From JALYQB01 sp035640155 (lineage in GTDB: Bacteria; Actinomycetota; Actinomycetes; Mycobacteriales; Pseudonocardiaceae), in contig DASQWR010000246.1 of NCBI GenBank assembly GCA_035640155.1, forward strand, positions 1-18,417: a stretch of DNA of 18,417 nt, given 5' to 3'. Shown piece by piece: positions 13,317 through 18,417 of this stretch. The notes beneath the pieces were generated by a model that did no database searches, was not told the DNA's origin, and saw nothing but the letters and a program-made list of their open reading frames with translations. The position numbers and the translations under genes are program-made. Each line of letters opens with the position of its first letter. Position 1 is the first letter of the stretch.

Positions 13317-16300
13317 TCAGGCGCGCAGCCGCAGACCGCGGGGAGTGGCCCGAAAGCCGGCCTCGCGCAGCTGATCGGCGAGCACGGACGTCAGGGCGGG
13401 TGCGCCGTCGGCGCGCTGCACCGCCAGCGTCCCCAGCCAGCCGTCCTGCACAGCGGCGGCGAGCGCGGTGACTGCCGAGCGCAGCACGTCGGCATCGTCG
13501 TCGAAGGACAGCAGCGAGCGCCCGCCCCGCTCGACGTACAGGGCGGGCGCCCCGTCGACGAGCACCGCGAGTGCGCCCGCCTTGCGCCCGGGGCGGTGCC
13601 GCACCTCGCCGGTGGTCGGCGGCCAGGCGAGCGCGGCACCGTAGGGTTGCGCGGGATCAGCGGCGGCGAGTACCACGGCGTCCCGGGCCGGCGTGTCATC
13701 GGCGCGGCCGAGCGCGCGCAGCCGGTCGATTGCCCCCGGAACCGCGAACTGCGCCGCTCCCAGGCCCTCCACGACGTACCCGCGGCGGCACCGTCCGGCC
13801 TCCTCCATCGCCCGCAGCACCCGGTAGACGGCGGCGAAGCCTCCGGTGACCCGCTCGGTCTCCAGGGCGCCCCGGGTGAGTACCCCGTGACGCTCCAGGA
13901 ACGCCTCGGCCCGGGCGTGCGCCCGTCGAGTGGCGTCGGTCTCGAGCACCGGTGCGAGCGACCATCGACCGGCGACCGTGGGCGGCCCGGCACGCGAGGG
14001 CGTGTACGGCCGGGCGCTTCGCATCCGGGCGTAGCGACCTCGCGGGGCGGAGTGCCGGGGCCGGTGCGCGGCCCCGCGACCCGAGACGAGCGCGCGCAGC
14101 GGCGCCAGCGAGTCGTTGGTCACCATCCCCGACCACACCAGGTCCCACAGCGCAGCGACGACCTCTGCGTCACCGGGAAGGTCGGCCCCGGACCCGGCGA
14201 CGTGGTGCCCGACGCGATCGGCGAGCAGCCGGAAGAACAGCGCCCCGCCGGGATCCAGCGCGGCGAGCACGGCGCGGTGCAGCGGGCCCTGCTCGAGGAC
14301 GTCATCGAGGTCGGGCAACAACAGGTCGGCGACGTCGGTGGGTGCGAGCGCCACCCAGCCGTCCGACCCGGCGAGCGCGCCGCATCCGGTCCAGGTCACC
14401 TCGCCCGCGGTGGTCAGCTCGTCGAGCAGCGCGGGGGCGTAGCCCGGTAGTCGCGCGGGCAGCACCAGCGACTCCAGCGCGCTGGCCGGCACCGGTGCGC
14501 CGGCCAGCTGCTCGACGACGCCGAGCACGTCCTCCGCGGTCGGGGCGCGGGGCAGCGGGCGTCGCGCTGCATCGTTGCCGTGCCCGGGGGGGCGGTCGTT
14601 GCCGTGTCCGGCGGGGCGGCGGATGCCATGCCACGCGGGCAGGAACCGGCCCAGCGCGGTCTGCTCCACCGGCTCGACCTCGGCGCGCAGCCGCGCCAGC
14701 GAGGCCCGCCGCAGCCGGCGCAGCACCTCGGCGTGGCAGTACTCAGTTGCCGAACCAGGACCTCCGCCCCTGGCCTCCACCGGTCGGAGCTCACCGCGCA
14801 CGAGCTGCCCCGAGCCGGTCATCCGGTCGAGGACGGACGTGACGACTGCGACGCCGAGCCCGAACCGCTCGGCCGCCGCCGCCGCGGTGAAGGGACCACG
14901 GGTGCGGGCGTGGCGCAGCAGGAGGTCACCCAGCGGGTCGGCCACCGGCTCGGTGAACGCCTCGGGCACACCCACCGGCAGCGCTGCGCCCAGCGCGTCG
15001 CGGACCCGACCGGCATCCTCGATCGCCATCCATCGTTGCTCGCCGGCGACGCGCACCCGGATCGCCCGGCGCGCGGCGGCCAGCTCCTCCAGCCACTCGG
15101 GGCGTGCGCCGCGGGCCACGGCCTCCTCGGTGGTGAGATCACCCACGGCGCGCAGCAGATCGGTGACGGCTTCGACGTCCCACACGTGGCGCGACGGGTC
15201 GAGCCGCTGCAGCTGCGCCTCCACCTCGGCCAGCACGTCCGGGTCGAGCAGCTCCCGGATCGCCTCGGAACCGAGCAGCTCCGCCAGCAGCGTCGAGTCC
15301 AGCGCCAGGGCCGCTGCCCTGCGCTCCGCGAGCGGGGCGTCGAGCTCGTAGAGGAACATCCCGACGTACCCGAAGAGCAGGGAGCGGGCGAACGGGGACG
15401 GCGAGGCCGTCGCGACCTCGACCACGCGGATGCGCCGCGACCGCACGTCGGACATCAGCTCCCGAAGGCCAGGTACGTCGTAGACGTCCTGCAGGCACTC
15501 CCGCATCGCTTCGAGCACGATCGGGAACTGCTCGTAGCGCGCCGCCACCGCGAGCAGCTGCGCGGCCCGCTGCCGCTGCTGCCAGAGCGGGGTTCGCCGC
15601 CGCGGGTCCCGGCGGGGGAGCAGCAGCGCCCGCGCGGCGCACTCCCGGAACCGGGACGCGAACAGCGCCGACCCGCCGACCTCGGCCACGACGAGCGGCT
15701 CCACCTCTTCGGGGTCGAGCAGCACGTCGTGCGCGGTGGGCAGGACCTCGGCCCCGTCGGCGTCGACAGCGTCCGGCAGGCGCAGCACGATGCCGTCGTC
15801 GGCACTCGCGACCTGCGCTTCCACCCCGCGGCGCTCCCGCAGCCGCGCGCCGATCGCGAGGGCCCACGGGCCATTGACCTGCGCACCGAACGGGGAGTGC
15901 ACCACCATCCGCCAGTCGCCGAGCTCGTCGCGGAACCGCTCGACCAGCACCGTCCGGTCGTCGGGCACGTGCCCGGCCTCCTCGCGCTGCTCACGCAGGT
16001 AGCCGAGCAGGTTGTCCGTGGCCCAACCGTCGAGCCCCGCGGTGGCCGCCCGCACCCGTGCCGCGTCGGTGTCCAGCGACGCCAGCTCGCGCAGGAACGC
16101 GCCCAGTGCCCGGCCGAGCTCGAGGGGACGGCCCGGAGCGTCACCCTTCCAGAACGGCATCCGGGCGGGTTGTCCCGGCGCCGGGGTCGCGATCACCCGG
16201 TCGTGGGTGATGTCCTCCACCCGCCAGGACGTCGAGCCGAGCAGGAACGTGTCCCCGACGCGGGACTCGTACACCATCTCCTCGTCGAGCTCCCCTACCC

Positions 16301-18029
16301 GGGAACCTGGGCCGTCCGCACCGTTGGGTGTCATGACGGTGAACAGGCCGCGGTCCGGGATGGTGCCGCCCGAGGTGACCGCGAGGCGCTGCGCGCCGGG
16401 CCGCCCGCGCAGCTCGTCGGTCACCCGGTCCCACACGATCCGTGGCCGCAGCTCGCCGAACTCCTCGCTCGGATAGCGCCCGGCGAGCATGTCGAGCACG
16501 GAGTGCAGCGCCGAGTCGGGAAGCGCCGCGAAGGGCGCAGCGCGCCGCACGAGGGAAGCCAGGTCGTTCAACGTCCACGGCTCCAACGCCACCATCGCGA
16601 CGACGTGCTGCGCGAGGACGTCGAGCGGGTTGCGGGGGTAGCGAATCGACTCGATGGCCCCCGCGGCCATCCGCTCCGCGACCACGGCGCAGGACACCAG
16701 GTCACCGCGGAACTTCGGGAACACCACCCCGGTGGACACCGCCCCGACCTGATGCCCGGCCCGCCCGACGCGCTGCAGCCCGGACGCCACCGTCGGCGGC
16801 GCCTCGACCTGCACCACAAGGCCGACCGCTCCCATGTCGATGCCGAGCTCGAGCGACGACGTGGCCACCACACACGGCAGCAGGCCGGACTTCAGCTCCT
16901 CCTCGACGAGGGTGCGCTGCTCGCGAGACATGGACCCGTGATGGGCCTTGGCGACGACGAGCGCCGCACCCGCTGCCTCACCCGCCTGCCCCATCAGTTC
17001 CGCGGGAGCGCGCACCGGAGTCGGTCCGTCGTCCACGGGCCCGACGGCCAGCTCGTTGAGCCGTGCCGTCAACCGCTCGGCGAGGCGCCGCGAGTTCGCG
17101 AACACGATCGTCGAGCGGTGCGCACGGACCAGGTCGAGGATCCGGGCCTCCACCGCGGGCCAGATCGAGGAGCGCCGCGCCGCACCGGCGGCGGAGCCCT
17201 CGACCTCGCCGGTGAGCTCGCCGAGGCGGGACATGTCCTCGACGGGGACCTGGACGCTGACCTCGATCGTCTTGAGCGACGGTGGCTGCACCACCCGCAC
17301 CGGCCGTCCCCCCGCGAGGAAGGACGCGACCTCCTGCACCGGGCGGACGGTCGCCGAGAGCCCGATCCGCTGCGCGGGTCGTCCCGGGCGTGGGTGTCCC
17401 GCATGATCGAGCAGTAGGGCATCGAGCCGTTCCAGGGACAGCGCGAGGTGCCCGCCGCGCTTGGTGGCGGCGACGGCGTGCACCTCGTCGACGATCACCG
17501 TCTCGACGCCGCGCAGTGACTCCCGCGCCGCGGAGGTGAGGATCAGGAACAGCGACTCGGGCGTGGTGACCAGCACGTCCGGCGGAGTGCGGGCGAAGGA
17601 CCGTCGCTGCTCGGCCGGGGTGTCACCGGTGCGCATCCCGACCCTGATGTCCGGCTGCGGCGCGCCGAGCCGGTGCGCGGCCTGGCGGATCCCGGTCAGC
17701 GGGGAGCGCAGGTTGCGCTCGACGTCCACCGCGAGAGCCTTCATCGGGGAGACGTACACCACCCGGCAGCGGTGCTGCGGATTCGGTGGCGCCCCGGCAA
17801 CGGCGAGGCGGTCGAGGGCCCACAGGAACGCCGCGAGCGTCTTGCCGGACCCGGTCGGCGCGACGACAAGGGCGTGCTCACCCGCGGCCGCCGCGCTCCA
17901 GGCCCCCTCCTGAGCGGCGGTGGGCGCCTCGAATGCCCCCGTGAACCAGGCCCGGGTGGCGGGGGAGAACTTCTCGAGCGCGCTGCTGTCTCCGACGGTT
18001 CGCTCGCTGCGCTCGCTCACGGAGCCCAT
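13317..18029 (-). CDS. lhr: Lhr-type ATP-dependent DNA helicase (superfamily 2)
   Basis: The protein has 1570 aa, close to E. coli (1538) and mycobacterial (about 1510) Lhr. It is a 3'-5' ssDNA translocase and DNA:RNA helicase linked to DNA repair. ATG 18029 is chosen (GGAG four bases upstream, helicase fold follows); the longer frame upstream is antisense of the MFS gene. Motifs: APTGSGKT 57-64 (Walker A), TTPESL 155-160, DEVH 181-184 (Walker B), SAT 225-227, IVFANSRRLAERL about 308-320, ATSSLELGIDMG 389-400 and QRVGRAGH 419-426 (motif VI). Winged-helix and Lhr-specific domains follow to about 850, then the long Lhr C-terminal domain. Oddities are a SERSER repeat at residues 5-10 and an 8-residue tandem repeat at about 1128-1152. 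It diverges from an MFS gene. Confidence 0.93.
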   Translation of the reverse strand: MGSVSERSERTVGDSSALEKFSPATRAWFTGAFEAPTAAQEGAWSAAAAGEHALVVAPTGSGKTLAAFLWALDRLAVAGAPPNPQHRCRVVYVSPMKALAVDVERNLRSPLTGIRQAAHRLGAPQPDIRVGMRTGDTPAEQRRSFARTPPDVLVTTPESLFLILTSAARESLRGVETVIVDEVHAVAATKRGGHLALSLERLDALLLDHAGHPRPGRPAQRIGLSATVRPVQEVASFLAGGRPVRVVQPPSLKTIEVSVQVPVEDMSRLGELTGEVEGSAAGAARRSSIWPAVEARILDLVRAHRSTIVFANSRRLAERLTARLNELAVGPVDDGPTPVRAPAELMGQAGEAAGAALVVAKAHHGSMSREQRTLVEEELKSGLLPCVVATSSLELGIDMGAVGLVVQVEAPPTVASGLQRVGRAGHQVGAVSTGVVFPKFRGDLVSCAVVAERMAAGAIESIRYPRNPLDVLAQHVVAMVALEPWTLNDLASLVRRAAPFAALPDSALHSVLDMLAGRYPSEEFGELRPRIVWDRVTDELRGRPGAQRLAVTSGGTIPDRGLFTVMTPNGADGPGSRVGELDEEMVYESRVGDTFLLGSTSWRVEDITHDRVIATPAPGQPARMPFWKGDAPGRPLELGRALGAFLRELASLDTDAARVRAATAGLDGWATDNLLGYLREQREEAGHVPDDRTVLVERFRDELGDWRMVVHSPFGAQVNGPWALAIGARLRERRGVEAQVASADDGIVLRLPDAVDADGAEVLPTAHDVLLDPEEVEPLVVAEVGGSALFASRFRECAARALLLPRRDPRRRTPLWQQRQRAAQLLAVAARYEQFPIVLEAMRECLQDVYDVPGLRELMSDVRSRRIRVVEVATASPSPFARSLLFGYVGMFLYELDAPLAERRAAALALDSTLLAELLGSEAIRELLDPDVLAEVEAQLQRLDPSRHVWDVEAVTDLLRAVGDLTTEEAVARGARPEWLEELAAARRAIRVRVAGEQRWMAIEDAGRVRDALGAALPVGVPEAFTEPVADPLGDLLLRHARTRGPFTAAAAAERFGLGVAVVTSVLDRMTGSGQLVRGELRPVEARGGGPGSATEYCHAEVLRRLRRASLARLRAEVEPVEQTALGRFLPAWHGIRRPAGHGNDRPPGHGNDAARRPLPRAPTAEDVLGVVEQLAGAPVPASALESLVLPARLPGYAPALLDELTTAGEVTWTGCGALAGSDGWVALAPTDVADLLLPDLDDVLEQGPLHRAVLAALDPGGALFFRLLADRVGHHVAGSGADLPGDAEVVAALWDLVWSGMVTNDSLAPLRALVSGRGAAHRPRHSAPRGRYARMRSARPYTPSRAGPPTVAGRWSLAPVLETDATRRAHARAEAFLERHGVLTRGALETERVTGGFAAVYRVLRAMEEAGRCRRGYVVEGLGAAQFAVPGAIDRLRALGRADDTPARDAVVLAAADPAQPYGAALAWPPTTGEVRHRPGRKAGALAVLVDGAPALYVERGGRSLLSFDDDADVLRSAVTALAAAVQDGWLGTLAVQRADGAPALTSVLADQLREAGFRATPRGLRLRA
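14572..14643 (-). repeat. 24-bp tandem repeat inside lhr (two close copies plus one degenerate)
   Basis: Units 14572-14595 and 14596-14619 are both 24 bp and differ at only two positions (tcgttgccgtg(c/t)ccgg(g/c)ggggcgg). A third degraded unit follows at 14620-14643. On the coding strand they give the eight-residue series AWHGIRRP, AGHGNDRP, PGHGNDAA, a His/Gly/Pro-rich insert in the Lhr C-terminal region (about residues 1128-1152). The reading frame is kept because the unit is a multiple of three. Confidence 0.75.
18000..18020 (-). repeat. Direct repeat AGCGAGCGC / AGCGAGCGA at the lhr 5' end
   Basis: On the minus strand GTGAGCGAGCGCAGCGAGCG encodes VSERSER at residues 4-10 of Lhr. It includes an in-frame GTG that could be an alternative start. 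Short repeats of this type recur in actinobacterial genomes and often give SERSER at protein N-termini. Only one copy is visible here. Confidence 0.4.
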
Positions 18030-18084
18030 CCTGCTCCGGTGCCCCGACAGTACCCGGCGGCGGCGGTGCCGGGTGCCGGGGGAA

Positions 18085-18100
18085 GCCCCTTGCCAGGGGC
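18085..18100. repeat. 6-bp inverted repeat GCCCCT-TGCC-AGGGGC in the lhr/MFS intergenic region
   Basis: A perfect 6-bp dyad with a 4-nt centre lies in the 85-bp gap between the divergent lhr and MFS genes, 15 bp before the MFS start. It could be an operator or a small hairpin. The evidence is only the symmetry and position. Confidence 0.35.
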
Positions 18101-18114
18101 GCCACCATCGGGAG

Positions 18115-18417
18115 GTGGCCAACGCCCCCGAGACATCGGTCGAGCGCGACGTCCAGCGCCGCACTGTCCGGATCCTGTCAGCATCACAGGCGCTCGGAGG
18201 GATCGGTGTCGCGACGGGCGTCGCGGTGTCGACGCTGGTCGCCGCGTCGATCTCCGGCTCCGACGCCGTCGGCGGGCTCGCGTCGACCGCGGTCGTGGTG
18301 GGCGCCGCGGTGTTGTCGCTGCCCGTCGCCCGCATGGCCGCGCGGTCCGGCCGGCGCCCGGCACTGCTCGTCGCCTACGGCGTGGCCACCGCGGGGGCAC
18401 TGGTCGCCGCGCTCGCC
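18115..18417 (+). CDS. MFS transporter, N-terminal part (truncated by window edge)
   Basis: The first 101 codons are present. The gene starts at GTG 18115 and is open to the right edge. After a charged N-terminus (MANAPETSVERDVQRRTVR), residues about 20-48 form the first membrane helix (LSASQALGGIGVATGVAVSTLVAASI). Residues about 52-71 form the second, followed by ARMAARSGRRPALL, which fits the MFS loop 2-3 motif A (G-x-x-x-D-R-x-G-R-R type, with the acidic residue missing). A third helix starts at about 86. No ribosome site is spaced correctly. CACCAT at 18103-18108, six bases before the GTG, suggests a leaderless transcript. The substrate is unknown. It is divergent from lhr. Confidence 0.7.
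   Translation, partial: MANAPETSVERDVQRRTVRILSASQALGGIGVATGVAVSTLVAASISGSDAVGGLASTAVVVGAAVLSLPVARMAARSGRRPALLVAYGVATAGALVAALA

Noticed and set aside
11870..13317. 483-codon minus-strand frame upstream of the GNAT gene
   Set aside because: Most of it is antisense to the HEPN and MDMPI genes. Only its last 27 or so codons look coding, and these are listed as a possible remnant.
14580..17417. 945-codon open frame on the plus strand
   Set aside because: It is antisense to lhr, whose helicase motifs are intact. The composition is of shadow type and there is no recognisable domain.
18030..18335. 102-residue extension of Lhr
   Set aside because: It crosses the divergent MFS start, does not resemble Lhr, and ATG 18029 has a ribosome site.
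1..18417. tRNA, rRNA, CRISPR, IS ends or attachment sites
   Set aside because: I looked for clover-leaf and conserved RNA words, spaced direct repeats, and transposase or integrase reading frames, and saw none.

Overview
The window is GC-rich DNA, densely packed with genes, from an actinobacterium. The best guess is Pseudonocardiales: the gene content is mycobacterium-like (lipomannan mannosyltransferase MptA, an Rv2175c-type regulator, a PknL-type kinase, mycobacterial-type Lhr, a mycothiol-linked DinB/MDMPI protein), combined with a carotenoid operon and many GTG starts. I see no tRNA, rRNA, CRISPR array or intact mobile element.

Layout. Positions 1-878 (minus) hold the end of a DUF2617 gene and a DUF4178 membrane protein, overlapping by GTGA. 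They resemble the start of the mycobacterial Rv2597-Rv2598 neighbourhood. Next is a PASTA-domain Ser/Thr kinase (951-2909, minus), divergent from an NAD(P)-dependent aldehyde dehydrogenase of the succinate-semialdehyde type (3025-4491, plus) and a small winged-helix protein of the Rv2175c family (4537-4908, plus). Positions 4877-10151 (minus) form one coupled operon in the order crtE (GGPP synthase), crtI (phytoene desaturase), mptA (alpha-1,6-mannosyltransferase), crtB (phytoene synthase). Together crtE, crtB and crtI would convert C5 units through GGPP and phytoene to a desaturated carotene. No cyclase is present. metF (10334-11230, plus) diverges from this operon, and a GNAT acetyltransferase (11309-11869, minus) converges on metF.

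From the GNAT gene to the kinase gene, the order and relative orientation match M. tuberculosis Rv2170-Rv2176 as I recall it, inverted. The differences are that crtI, crtB and the aldehyde dehydrogenase are inserted and lppM is missing.

The most unusual stretch is 11866-12121. It carries a near-consensus promoter, a perfect 16-bp actinobacterial LexA (SOS) box and, a few bases later, a perfect 17-bp hairpin. On the other strand a short coding-like tail runs into the GNAT start. I read it as a possible scar of a deleted SOS-controlled gene that now sits upstream of a HEPN-domain gene (12122-12520) coupled to a mycothiol-type DinB/MDMPI gene (12517-13290). If transcription reads through the hairpin, these two genes are under DNA-damage control.

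The right end is the large DNA-repair helicase Lhr (13317-18029, minus), which contains a small internal tandem repeat. It is divergent from the start of an MFS transporter that runs off the window (18115 onward, plus).
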